Assembly (NCBI GenBank): GCA_002402195.1
Contig: NVVL01000047.1
Location: 1 to 41,987 of the forward strand
Reading direction: 5' to 3'
DNA: 41,987 bases
Origin: Rickettsiales bacterium
GTDB taxonomy: Bacteria; Pseudomonadota; Alphaproteobacteria; Rickettsiales; Rickettsiaceae
Shown: positions 34,004-41,901 of the stretch, one piece after another
Position numbering within the stretch: position 1 is the stretch's first letter
How the letters are laid out: every line of letters begins with the position of its first letter
Program-made: the position numbers and the translations under genes
Notes under the pieces: generated by a model
Told to the model about the DNA's origin: nothing
Seen by the model: only the letters and a program-made list of their open reading frames with translations
Databases searched by the model: none

Positions 34004-37000
34004 TGCTATTATCCCCTCCTTGCTGAGATCCGTCGCCCCGTGAGCCGTCGCCCCGTGAGCCATCACCTCGTGAGCCGTCATTTGGCGCACGTTTTTTCTT
34101 GGCGAGCTCTGTCATTTCAATAGATTCATTTACATCCCGCCTTTCTGCGTCGTCTCTGGCTGAAGGAGGTGCTTTTGACTCTTCTGGTGAGTGTAATGCC
34201 TCAGAGTCTCTGCGCTCCACTTGCCCTGATGGATTCTCCGGTGAGTTCTCTGATGCATCCCCCGGGGCAGAGTCTGTGCTATTTTCTGGAGCATCTTCCG
34301 GGGCACTAGCTGCTCTTGAATTCTCCGGAGCGTCATCTGGAGTGTCGTTTGGAGCGTTATCTAGAGCGCCATCTGAGCCGGGGCGTGACCTTGCATTCTC
34401 TGGAGCATCATCTGAAACAGACGCTGCTTTTGAATCATCTGGCTCTGCCGGCGTGCTGCTTTTGAACTCTGTCATTTCTACGCTAGCATGGAACTCGGAC
34501 TCGTCATATTCTCTGTGTTCGTCATACCCGCCAGAGGATGGTCTGCTGGTGCTTGCGCTTCTTGCACTGCTATTACCACCGCTTCCTCCTCCATCTCCGT
34601 CGTTGCCACTGCTGCTGCCTCCATCGCTGCCACTGCTGCGACCTCCGCCACTGCCTCCACCGCTGCGACCTCCGCCGCTGCCACGACTGCCGCCGCTGCC
34701 TCCAGCGTTATCTCCATCTCCACCACCTCCGCCACCGTTATTATCTGGTGAGTCGTTTTGAGGGTCATCTGGGTTAGATTTTTGCATTCCGCTATAATCG
34801 ATGTCGATATCACCGCCTCGTCTGTGTCTGATATTGTCGCTATCTATTTTTTGATCGATCAGTTTTTCCTTAGCAAAGCCTCTCACATTCCTGGCAACAA
34901 ACCTTGCCGGGAAGATAATTCGCTCCATATCCTTCATGATATCAGTAACAGGATTCTTAGTTTCTTGGAGGATCCCCTCACGGCGGGCAGCTAGTACATT
35001 TGTCAGGAATTGAACAATCAATAGAACATAGTTAACCAAACCGCTAGAGAGCTTGGCAAGGGCAAAGAATATCAGCGATGAGGTTGCTACTTTCGAGATG
35101 GTTCCTATGATGAAAAAATCACTGACAGTTTTTATGGGCGTCACCTGCGGAACATAGAAAGATATATTCGGTAAGAATGGCAGACCGATGGAGAAACTCA
35201 GTGGAATCCCCATATGTCTGAGGTCAAGGCCGAGCTTGATTTCAATCAGAGTGCTCCAGCAAGACCTAACCACTGTATTTGCGATATGGGTGCTCATGAT
35301 TTGGTCTATCATCAGGAAGAAAATCAGTAATATTGTTGGCTGTATCATATAGCTAAACATGGTGGAGATATAATTATCAAACATGCTTTTTGTGCGTTCA
35401 AAAAGAATCAAGATAATGAAAAGCGGGGCAATCGATATCAAAACCGCCAGCCCAAGAAACGCCAGGCAATAGGTAACGATTACTTCTATCAAGGCTCTAA
35501 AATAAGTCAAAATAGAATATATGGTCATAATCGCGAAAAATGTCATGCCATTATGGATTTGCAGAAGCTGTATGAATAATAATGCCCACAAGGAGCCATC
35601 AGTATATTTGTCAAAAATAGGGTCGATAAATCCAAATACATTACCAGACTGGCTAGTGCTCTCTATGACTGAGCTCATCAGATAATCACTGCCGCTAACT
35701 AACGCGTCAAACAAATATGAATTAAAAAACTCCCAGCTTGACGAGCTGAATAATAAAGTAACCACCAAAGAAATCTTAACAATTCTGGTAACAATATCCT
35801 TGATAGTGATTTTCACAGACCCACCAAGGAACATGATTCCATAGATACTGATATAGATCACCATCATTAACATGGCAATATTCTGCAGGTTTTTGTCGGT
35901 TACGAGTTTGCTATACATCGTTTTAGTCAAGCGAGCAAATTTCTCCCTGAGCGGCTTTATTAATTTTCCATATATCTTTTCAGAAAACCAAGTAGAGCCG
36001 GTATAGCTTGTCGTCCTGGCATGCAGCACGCCAGTGACGTTATCATTTTTACCAGCAACACGCACCCACAAGGAGCCAGTCTTGCTCGCATTGCCGCTAA
36101 AGCCTCTGCCAATAGAAGTTCCTTTTGCACTAGAGCCGGGAGCTCCGTTTTTCATGATGGTATATTCGATATTTATTGAGTTTAAATCGGCCTCGCTCAC
36201 AGAAGCGGTGGAGTTTCCTACTTCGACACGCATAAAATATCGACCAAAATGCAGGAAATTCATTGAAAGATTCTGCCTGATATCTACAAGTTTGCTGTTA
36301 AAGTTAGACCTGTTGCCAAAGCTTGGCCACTGCGTCATAAATTGCCAGGACCAGTTTTTTGCAACGGGTTTACCATTTTGAGTATACATTTCATTATACA
36401 TCCCTGCGATATCCCATTGCGTTACGAATTCCAGCTTGCCGTTCACATCGGATTTATAATAGAAGAAATCCTTGCTGGACGAGCTTGATGCAACAAATTT
36501 TTCCGGAGTGTTTTTAATAGTTTTTCCCGCTAGTTTAAACTGCATCCCTCTGCCATTATCGTAATAGCATAAGGTGTTATTACGACCATTTGCGCTGCCG
36601 GGGCATTTGCCAATGCTAATTAAATTCCGAGCAAATGAGGGGTTTTGTATTCCCCCAACTAATGTTTCTATATTCTCTGCGCTGTCTGTATAATAACCGG
36701 GATATTTTAAGCAAAGATCAGTATATTGCGAGCTATCCTCGCCAATTGCGCCCATGCACCAGGGTGAGGCGTTGCTATATATCATCCTATTGTCAGTCAA
36801 GGCGCTATTTGTACGTATTACTAAAGGCTCATTCTCATAGCCCAGTGTTCGCATCTGGGAATCATTACTAAAATACTCACCAGACCCAATCAAAGTAACA
36901 TTGATTACATCATTTTTTTTGATGGTGATCGATTGTGAATTGAAGAATTTGTTGAAGTCAGCAAATCGTTTTGTATAGTTATTATTTAAAGTTCTGCTAT

Positions 37001-37406
37001 CTTGATATTTCAATAAACCCGCTTTGTGAAAATTAGATATATATTTCTGCTGCTTATAATCATAGCGCTGAATGAAGATCTGCGGTTTTGCAAATCTTGG
37101 GTCGATGCGATATAGCACTGTATACTTCTCTGGTCTTGATTGAACCTCCCCAGCCGACCAATTGACCTTGAGCAATTTATCCTTTTCAACCGAAATCCCA
37201 GATGAAACCCAAACCCCTTTATTATCTAGATTTAATGTAGTAGTTTTGCCTTTTGTACTGGTGAAATGCGGAGGTTCAATACATCCCCAGCCCCTATCGC
37301 TGAGATCTCTATTCATCCAATCATATCTCGAACCATCCCCAGAGCCATATGCATCAACATGCACGGCAAGGCAAATGGTTATTAATAATAATTGAATGGT
37401 TCTCAT
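33996..37406 (-). CDS. VirB6/TrbL-like T4SS inner-membrane protein with disordered tail
   Basis: 1136 residues. Signal peptide MRTIQLLLITICLAVHVDAYG, then a large exported domain (about 20-500; DWMNRDLSDRGWGCIEPP, several Cys). The VirB6/TrbL core with membrane helices spans about 510-850 (NIAMLMMVIYISIYGIMFLGGSVKITIKDIVTRIVKISLVVTLLF... continuing to TKSMFDNYISTMFSYMIQPTILL). The last 240 residues are low complexity: a Gly/Ser/Asp block, then an Ala/Pro/Glu/Asp block with repeated DAPEN units, two EMTE(F/L) motifs, and a C-terminal GDGSR repeat from a 15-bp unit. Overlaps the following virB6-like gene. Such tails vary fast in rickettsial VirB6 proteins. Confidence 0.85.
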   Translation of the reverse strand: MRTIQLLLITICLAVHVDAYGSGDGSRYDWMNRDLSDRGWGCIEPPHFTSTKGKTTTLNLDNKGVWVSSGISVEKDKLLKVNWSAGEVQSRPEKYTVLYRIDPRFAKPQIFIQRYDYKQQKYISNFHKAGLLKYQDSRTLNNNYTKRFADFNKFFNSQSITIKKNDVINVTLIGSGEYFSNDSQMRTLGYENEPLVIRTNSALTDNRMIYSNASPWCMGAIGEDSSQYTDLCLKYPGYYTDSAENIETLVGGIQNPSFARNLISIGKCPGSANGRNNTLCYYDNGRGMQFKLAGKTIKNTPEKFVASSSSSKDFFYYKSDVNGKLEFVTQWDIAGMYNEMYTQNGKPVAKNWSWQFMTQWPSFGNRSNFNSKLVDIRQNLSMNFLHFGRYFMRVEVGNSTASVSEADLNSINIEYTIMKNGAPGSSAKGTSIGRGFSGNASKTGSLWVRVAGKNDNVTGVLHARTTSYTGSTWFSEKIYGKLIKPLREKFARLTKTMYSKLVTDKNLQNIAMLMMVIYISIYGIMFLGGSVKITIKDIVTRIVKISLVVTLLFSSSSWEFFNSYLFDALVSGSDYLMSSVIESTSQSGNVFGFIDPIFDKYTDGSLWALLFIQLLQIHNGMTFFAIMTIYSILTYFRALIEVIVTYCLAFLGLAVLISIAPLFIILILFERTKSMFDNYISTMFSYMIQPTILLIFFLMIDQIMSTHIANTVVRSCWSTLIEIKLGLDLRHMGIPLSFSIGLPFLPNISFYVPQVTPIKTVSDFFIIGTISKVATSSLIFFALAKLSSGLVNYVLLIVQFLTNVLAARREGILQETKNPVTDIMKDMERIIFPARFVARNVRGFAKEKLIDQKIDSDNIRHRRGGDIDIDYSGMQKSNPDDPQNDSPDNNGGGGGGDGDNAGGSGGSRGSGGGRSGGGSGGGRSSGSDGGSSSGNDGDGGGSGGNSSARSASTSRPSSGGYDEHREYDESEFHASVEMTEFKSSTPAEPDDSKAASVSDDAPENARSRPGSDGALDNAPNDTPDDAPENSRAASAPEDAPENSTDSAPGDASENSPENPSGQVERRDSEALHSPEESKAPPSARDDAERRDVNESIEMTELAKKKRAPNDGSRGDGSRGDGSRGDGSQQGGDNSNE
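34025..34084. repeat. 15-bp tandem repeat at the virB6-like 3' end
   Basis: Four units of the GTGAGCCGTCGCCCC type, at 34025-34039 (partial, diverged), 34040-34054, 34055-34069 and 34070-34084. They encode GDGSR pentapeptides on the minus strand. Confidence 0.88.
34550..34735. repeat. Gly/Ser-codon low-complexity tract in the virB6-like gene
   Basis: A run of interrupted GCCGCTGCC- and TCCACC-like triplets. On the minus strand it encodes GGGGGGDGDNAGG, GGSRGSGGGRSGGG and similar. The tract yields long but meaningless frames on the other strand and in other phases. Confidence 0.8.
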
Positions 37407-37615
37407 AATTTATAATTTCTCTCTTTTTACCAAAACGCGCCACCGCCTCCTTTGATTTAGCTGTAGCGACACAAGGCAACTCTTCAGTTGACAAAAAAGA
37501 TGTCGTTTGTCTTAGTCCATATTAATTGAAATAGTATATAAAACAAATAACAACATCTGTTATTTTTGCAAATATCAGATTGCTTGGTGTCCTAAATACC
37601 TTGATTGGGGTGTTT

Positions 37616-37682
37616 TAGATCTGCGGATGTAGCTTCTTAGATCTGTGGACGTAGATTCTTGGAAGCTATATCCGCAGATCTA
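37616..37682. repeat. Inverted and tandem repeat element at the fliX 3' end
   Basis: Arms 37616-37635 (TAGATCTGCGGATGTAGCTT) and 37663-37682 are complementary at 19 of 20 bases around a 27-base loop. Inside, a 22-bp unit (37615-37636) is repeated directly at 37637-37658 with three mismatches. The element forms the last 15 or so codons of the fliX-like gene, its stop and the bases beyond, so it may have replaced the original gene end and may also act as a terminator. Confidence 0.8.
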
Positions 37683-38098
37683 TTAACCTCGATCTTGGCT
37701 ATTTCTACTTCGATGCGGATTTTTATCTCGTCTGCTAGGATTGCAAGCTCTGGTGTGCTGATGATAAATTTATTGCTATCCATTTCTTTTTTTAAGGAAT
37801 GTAGCTGGGCTCCGTTAATTCTACCAGACAGGATCTCGAGCTGCAGCTCCTTCAGAGTTTTTAGTGCTTTATTGCCAAATTCCTCAAGATTTTGCTTGTC
37901 TTGGGCGTATTGGTCGAACTCTTGCAGGAATAGCATCCCGCCAACATCCGCAACACCTGCAAATGACTCATTAGAGCTCGCCTCATGAGTTTGCTTGCTA
38001 GGGGCGAAGGCGGTTTTTCTATTTTTATCGCTTTTAGCGCCCTTTTTCAGCTTTGAAGCAGAAGCCATGGCTTGCGTTTTATGGTCAATTGTGATCAT
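37637..38098 (-). CDS. fliX: FliX-like flagellar assembly regulator
   Basis: 153 residues. After a basic Ser/Lys-rich N-terminus comes the pattern FAGVADVGGMLFLQEFDQYAQDKQNLEEFGNKALKTLKELQLEILSGRINGAQLHSLKKEM..., ending STPELAILADEIKIRIEVEIAKIE. This matches the FliX family of flagellated alphaproteobacteria: GVASVDALIALQE, then L-LD-IK-ALL-G, then D-L-ALLDD-ELRAAVELAKLE. In Caulobacter FliX links flagellar basal-body assembly to the activator FlbD. No other flagellar gene is in the window. The assignment rests on recalled family pattern. The last residues come from a repeat element. ATG 38068 is an alternative start. Confidence 0.7.
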   Translation of the reverse strand: MITIDHKTQAMASASKLKKGAKSDKNRKTAFAPSKQTHEASSNESFAGVADVGGMLFLQEFDQYAQDKQNLEEFGNKALKTLKELQLEILSGRINGAQLHSLKKEMDSNKFIISTPELAILADEIKIRIEVEIAKIEVNRSADIASKNLRPQI

Positions 38099-38225
38099 AT
38101 GATGAAAACAGTTATGTTATCTAAAAAGCTATTTTTCTCCCTTTAACAGTCGTAGAGCTTGAATTTATGCTCTGATTCGCATATCCTGAAACCCGATTTT
38201 ATAAAATATTACTTCTTAAAGCATT

Positions 38226-39575
38226 ATGTTTCAAACATTAACACAAAATCTGACGAAAATTTTTGACAAAATGAAGGGTACTGGTGCTTTGAGTGAAGCA
38301 CAGATCGACTCCGCAATGCGCGATATACGAGTCGCCCTGCTGGAAGCCGATGTAGCCCTGCCCGTTGTGCGGGAGTTTATAGATGCAGTCAAAAAACAAG
38401 CAAAAGGGCAAAAAGTAGTCAAGTCAGTCTCGCCTGGCCAAATGGTCGTTAAGATTATTAATGACGAAATGGTAAGGCTGCTCTCCCCAAATGAGTCTGA
38501 ATCAGAGCTGAATCTAAGCGATGCTCCTCCTGTAAACATCCTGATTGTTGGGTTGCAAGGGAGTGGTAAGACTACGGCGAGTGCGAAACTTGCTTTGAAA
38601 TTAAAAAATCAAAATAAAAAAGTTCTGCTAGTTAGTCTGGATACATATAGGCCAGCAGCGCAAGATCAGCTGGAAGTGCTCTCCCGCGATATAGGTGCGG
38701 ATTGCCTTGAAATTGTCAAAGGACAAATGCCTCTGGAGATCACTAAAAGAGCGGTCAAGGAGTCACGTCTGGGTGGTTATGATGTGGTGATTTATGATAG
38801 TGCCGGGCGCCTTCATATTGACGAGGAGATGATAGAAGAAGTCGCGTCGGTTAAAAAGATAATTAACCCGACAGAAACCTTGCTGGTGATCGATTCAATG
38901 ATTGGTCAAGATGCGGTTAGGGTTGCTAGTGCTTTTGAGGAAAAGCTAAAAATTACCGGCGTTATTTTATCCAGGATCGATGGTGACTCCCGGGGTGGCG
39001 CGGCGCTTAGTGTGCGCCATGTGACGGGCAAGCCTATTAAATTTTTGAGCACCGGTGAGAAACCAACCGATTTTGAGGAATTTGACGCAAAGCGCATCAC
39101 CTCACGTATTTTGGGTATGGGCGATGTGGTGTCGCTAGTGGAGAAGGCTGCGGGTCTTGTGGATCAGGAAGATGCCGAGAAGATGGCAGCTAAGATCAAA
39201 AAGGGCAGATTTGATCTGAATGATTACATATCACAAATCAAAATGATCAAAAAAATGGGTGGTTTTGGCAGTATGCTCAGCATGATTCCAGGCATGTCAA
39301 AATTCTCAAATAAGCTAGGTGATGCCGGGGATGGAGACAAGCTTCTCTCTTATCAAGAGGCGATAGTCTCGTCTATGACGAAAAAAGAAAAGCGCAATCC
39401 AGATTTAATGAATGCATCAAGAAAAAAGCGTGTTGCTTCTGGTTCTGGCATCTCTGTGCAGCAGATAAATACTATGCTCAAGCAGTTTAAGCAGATTAGT
39501 ACTATGATGAAGAAAGCATCGAAAATGGATCCAAAATCGCTGATGCGAGGAGATATGGGGAAACTTTTCTCTTGA
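38226..39575 (+). CDS. ffh: Signal recognition particle protein Ffh
   Basis: 449 residues; targets membrane proteins to the translocon with 4.5S RNA. N domain 1-90. G domain: P-loop GLQGSGKTT at about 109, DTYRPAAQDQL, DSAGRL, and ILSRIDGDSRGGAALS (the usual T-K/R-x-D is SRID here). The M domain after about 300 has IKKMGGFGSMLSMIPGM, then the Met-rich helices with KKRVASGSGISVQQINTMLKQF that bind signal peptide and RNA. Complete length. Begins divergent from fliX. Confidence 0.97.
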   Translation: MFQTLTQNLTKIFDKMKGTGALSEAQIDSAMRDIRVALLEADVALPVVREFIDAVKKQAKGQKVVKSVSPGQMVVKIINDEMVRLLSPNESESELNLSDAPPVNILIVGLQGSGKTTASAKLALKLKNQNKKVLLVSLDTYRPAAQDQLEVLSRDIGADCLEIVKGQMPLEITKRAVKESRLGGYDVVIYDSAGRLHIDEEMIEEVASVKKIINPTETLLVIDSMIGQDAVRVASAFEEKLKITGVILSRIDGDSRGGAALSVRHVTGKPIKFLSTGEKPTDFEEFDAKRITSRILGMGDVVSLVEKAAGLVDQEDAEKMAAKIKKGRFDLNDYISQIKMIKKMGGFGSMLSMIPGMSKFSNKLGDAGDGDKLLSYQEAIVSSMTKKEKRNPDLMNASRKKRVASGSGISVQQINTMLKQFKQISTMMKKASKMDPKSLMRGDMGKLFS

Positions 39576-39641
39576 CTATTTGCTTGAAAATCCATATTGT
39601 CTTTGTTTAATATCAATCATAATATATAGTTTAGGAAAATT

Positions 39642-39851
39642 ATGGGTAAAGCAAAAATCGCCTCAAAGAATAACCCTGAGGGAAGAGGCCGGGCCAAGGA
39701 ATATTTTCATAATGGCAAAAAAATTAAACCAGTTAAAATGATTTCTCTTTCACAATCATTTTTTGCTGCTGAATATGACGATTCTGGTGAAATGGTGCTA
39801 GATGCAGCTGGAAAAGTGCTTCCTTGGGGCAAAGCTAAATATTTAGGCTAA
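39642..39851 (+). CDS. Small conserved-looking protein, unknown
   Basis: 69 residues: KEYFHNGKKIKPVKMISLSQSFFAAEYDDSGEMVLDAAGKVLPWGKAKYLG. A good AGGA site precedes the ATG. Its place after ffh recalls the ffh-rpsP arrangement, but the sequence is not ribosomal protein S16. The spaced hydrophobic/aromatic pattern suggests a small folded beta protein. Codon use and the clean ribosome site make it likely to be real. Confidence 0.6.
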   Translation: MGKAKIASKNNPEGRGRAKEYFHNGKKIKPVKMISLSQSFFAAEYDDSGEMVLDAAGKVLPWGKAKYLG

Positions 39852-39873
39852 TTGAGCTGAAGAGACTAAGCGG

Positions 39874-39908
39874 GGCAACCTAAGAATATTTTATATTTTT
39901 AGGTTGCC
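39874..39908. terminator. Hairpin after the small gene downstream of ffh
   Basis: A perfect 10-bp stem GGCAACCTAA (39874-39883) with 39899-39908 and an AT-only loop apart from one G. No U-run follows on the plus strand, so intrinsic termination would be weak. Confidence 0.5.
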
Positions 39909-40218
39909 TAGCATTGATTCAGAGCAGGTTGGTTTAGTTTATATTGGATGATATAAACTAATATTGGCTAATACTATATTATCTCTTATTCTTGTACTGG
40001 TTCTCAATTTGGGTTTTCTTATTGCTTTTTACACGTTTGTGTTTCTGGCAATGAATGGAAATATCACGCCTAGTAATTAAATTAGTAGTTGATAATTGGC
40101 GCAAAGATTTGAGGTGTATTTTATTGGAACCATATTTATATGTCTTATTTCTTGTCACTGATATGGATACCAAACCGATTATTATTGAATCTCATTTACT
40201 AAGGTAGGCACGCGATAT
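39909..40218. other. Spacer before pgi
   Basis: About 310 AT-rich bases. A minus-strand frame at 39979-40173 would give a 64-residue very basic peptide that I do not recognise and think is chance. A short GGCTAATACTA match to the 28-bp repeat occurs near 39966. No convincing promoter or RNA was found. Confidence 0.3.
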
Positions 40219-41475
40219 ATGATACATCACTCAGAAGCTTTTACTATTGATTATTCGAATTTTTCACTTAATACTGCTCTATATCCAAGACTCGTAGCTG
40301 CTGTTGCATCTATCGTGCCGAAAATTCTGGAGAGTATTGAAGATGGCACTCCTGCATACAAGATATTTTCTATTGAGCATGCCAGGCAGCAAGCGGAGTC
40401 TTGCGCTCATTATGCAGAAACGATCAAAGCTAATTTCTCTGATTTAATCGTGATTGGCATGGGCGGCGCTGTTCTTAATCCCAGAACCGCTATTTCACTG
40501 ACGGAATTTGTGCCAAGTTCGGTAAAAATTCATTTTCTAGATAATACTGACCCATTTTTCTTGCAGAAATTACTGGCCCAAATTGACTTAAAAAACTGCG
40601 CAGTGCTAGCTATTAGCAACTCCGGGCAAACGCTTGAGACCCTTGCCTTGACAGGGGTGATGATTAATAAATTTGAGCAGGCGGGAGTTCGCTTGAGTGA
40701 TAGATTTTTCTTCATCACAAACAAGCAATCAGGCAGGCTGAGGGATGTTGCAAATAAGATAGATGCTACAATCATTGAGCATACCAGCAATATTAGCGGC
40801 AGATATTCCACCTTGACTAACGTAACTAGTCTTATTGCTCAGATAGCTGGGGTTAATATGAAGGAATATCTGGCCGGTGCAGAGATGGTTATGAAGGATT
40901 TCTTCGACAAGAAAGAAAATACCCCAGCTGCGCTGTCTGTATCTATTATGCTGAATGAGCCGAAATCAACTCTAGTTAATATTGGCTATTTGCAACAATT
41001 TGATGTTTTTCTAGAATGGTACTCGCAAATTATCGCCGAATCTTTGGGCAAAGAGGGCAAGGGTGTCACTCCAATCAGAGGGCTTGGCCCTAATGATCAG
41101 CACAGCATGCTTCAGCTGTATCTGGATGGCTGGAAAGATAAAATCTACAGCCTGTTTTATGTTGAAAACTGGAAGAATGTTCAAACCCACAAAGCCTGTG
41201 ATCTTGCCGCGCTCGGCGGAATTGCGGGGCGTGAGCTTCAAGAGATAAACACTGCTAATTTCAGCGCAACCCGAGCTGCCCTGCTTACCAGGAAGCTGCC
41301 TGTCAGAACTATCACATTAAAGGATTTGTCCGCCAGAAGCATCGGAGCGCTCGTGACTCATTCAATGCTAGAGATCGTTATATGGAGTCGCGTGATGCAC
41401 ATCAACCCATTCAACCAGCCGGGAATCGAGTTGATCAAAACAGAGTCGACCAAGATTATAGATTCGAAAAAGTAA
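40219..41475 (+). CDS. pgi: Glucose-6-phosphate isomerase
   Basis: 418 residues, the short PGI type with two SIS domains. Visible blocks: IGMGGAVLNPRTAISL (phosphosugar-binding loop), ISNSGQTLETL (SIS motif), SGRYSTLTNV, GKEGKGVTPIRGLGPNDQHSMLQLYLDGWKDK (active-site His region) and MLEIVIWSRVMHINPFNQPGIE at the C-terminus with a conserved Lys-rich end. It interconverts glucose-6-P and fructose-6-P. Rickettsia lack glycolysis, so here it may serve sugar-phosphate supply for cell-wall or LPS precursors (inference). Confidence 0.9.
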   Translation: MIHHSEAFTIDYSNFSLNTALYPRLVAAVASIVPKILESIEDGTPAYKIFSIEHARQQAESCAHYAETIKANFSDLIVIGMGGAVLNPRTAISLTEFVPSSVKIHFLDNTDPFFLQKLLAQIDLKNCAVLAISNSGQTLETLALTGVMINKFEQAGVRLSDRFFFITNKQSGRLRDVANKIDATIIEHTSNISGRYSTLTNVTSLIAQIAGVNMKEYLAGAEMVMKDFFDKKENTPAALSVSIMLNEPKSTLVNIGYLQQFDVFLEWYSQIIAESLGKEGKGVTPIRGLGPNDQHSMLQLYLDGWKDKIYSLFYVENWKNVQTHKACDLAALGGIAGRELQEINTANFSATRAALLTRKLPVRTITLKDLSARSIGALVTHSMLEIVIWSRVMHINPFNQPGIELIKTESTKIIDSKK

Positions 41476-41654
41476 AATGTGGGCAGGCCTAAGAAGCTAC
41501 GCCAGTAACCTAGAATATTTCGTATTTTTAGAGATTTTTCCATCTAATACAGCGACAATATTAAATAAAATGATATCAGTCTTCTTTAGTCTTCTTTAGG
41601 CTAAGCGCTATTTCCCTTTGGAGTATCGTTTATTTAATATGCTACACTATGTAC

Positions 41655-41683
41655 TTGTGTTGCAGACATAAAACCTCTATAAA
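41655..41683 (+). promoter_or_regulatory. Promoter candidate of a possible small RNA
   Basis: TTGTGT (41655-41660), 17 bases, TATAAA (41678-41683). No start codon with a usable frame follows; a terminator does, about 120 bases on. Confidence 0.5.
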
Positions 41684-41689
41684 CCATAG

Positions 41690-41806
41690 ATTGATACGAA
41701 GCTATAGACTATCAGCTCTGTATATATGTGGCTGCACCCCTCTAATTGAGGGAAGTTTTAATAGTAGGTTATACCGGGATTAGGCTAGTTCTTACCTGGT
41801 ATTTTT
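41690..41806 (+). ncRNA. Candidate small RNA between pgi and the nuclease gene
   Basis: A stretch of about 117 bases from the promoter candidate to an intrinsic terminator (TACCGGG 41772-41778 with CCTGGTA 41795-41801, then TTTTT). It contains a further CCCTC-TAATT-GAGGG hairpin. No open frame of note. Class unknown. Expression is inferred only. Confidence 0.4.
41771..41806 (+). terminator. Rho-independent terminator
   Basis: Stem ATACCGGG/CCTGGTAT (one G-U pair) with a 16-base loop, followed directly by five or more T. It ends the possible small RNA, or late pgi read-through about 330 bases after its stop. Confidence 0.65.
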
Positions 41807-41901
41807 GCAAATAGCCAGTTGCATGGGTTCGCTATTAATGGTATTATAGTACGAGGCGCTAGAGTTTGCGCGATATAACCAAAAAAATAAAATTTATTCA
41901 A

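Noticed and set aside
34003..34090. Upstream ATG 34090 for the second virB6-like gene
   Set aside because: It would put repeat-derived residues before a clear lipoprotein signal peptide; ATG 34003 gives the proper N-terminus.
34099..34761. 220-residue plus-strand frame rich in Ser, Pro and Leu
   Set aside because: It is the mirror of the Gly/Ser- and Ala/Pro-coding repeat tract of the virB6-like gene; no start site or domain.
39642..39851. Small gene after ffh as rpsP (ribosomal protein S16)
   Set aside because: The position fits but the sequence lacks the S16 start (VKIRLxRxG) and body motifs.
39979..40173. 64-residue very basic minus-strand frame
   Set aside because: No ribosome site, no recognisable family, AT-rich spacer composition; likely chance.
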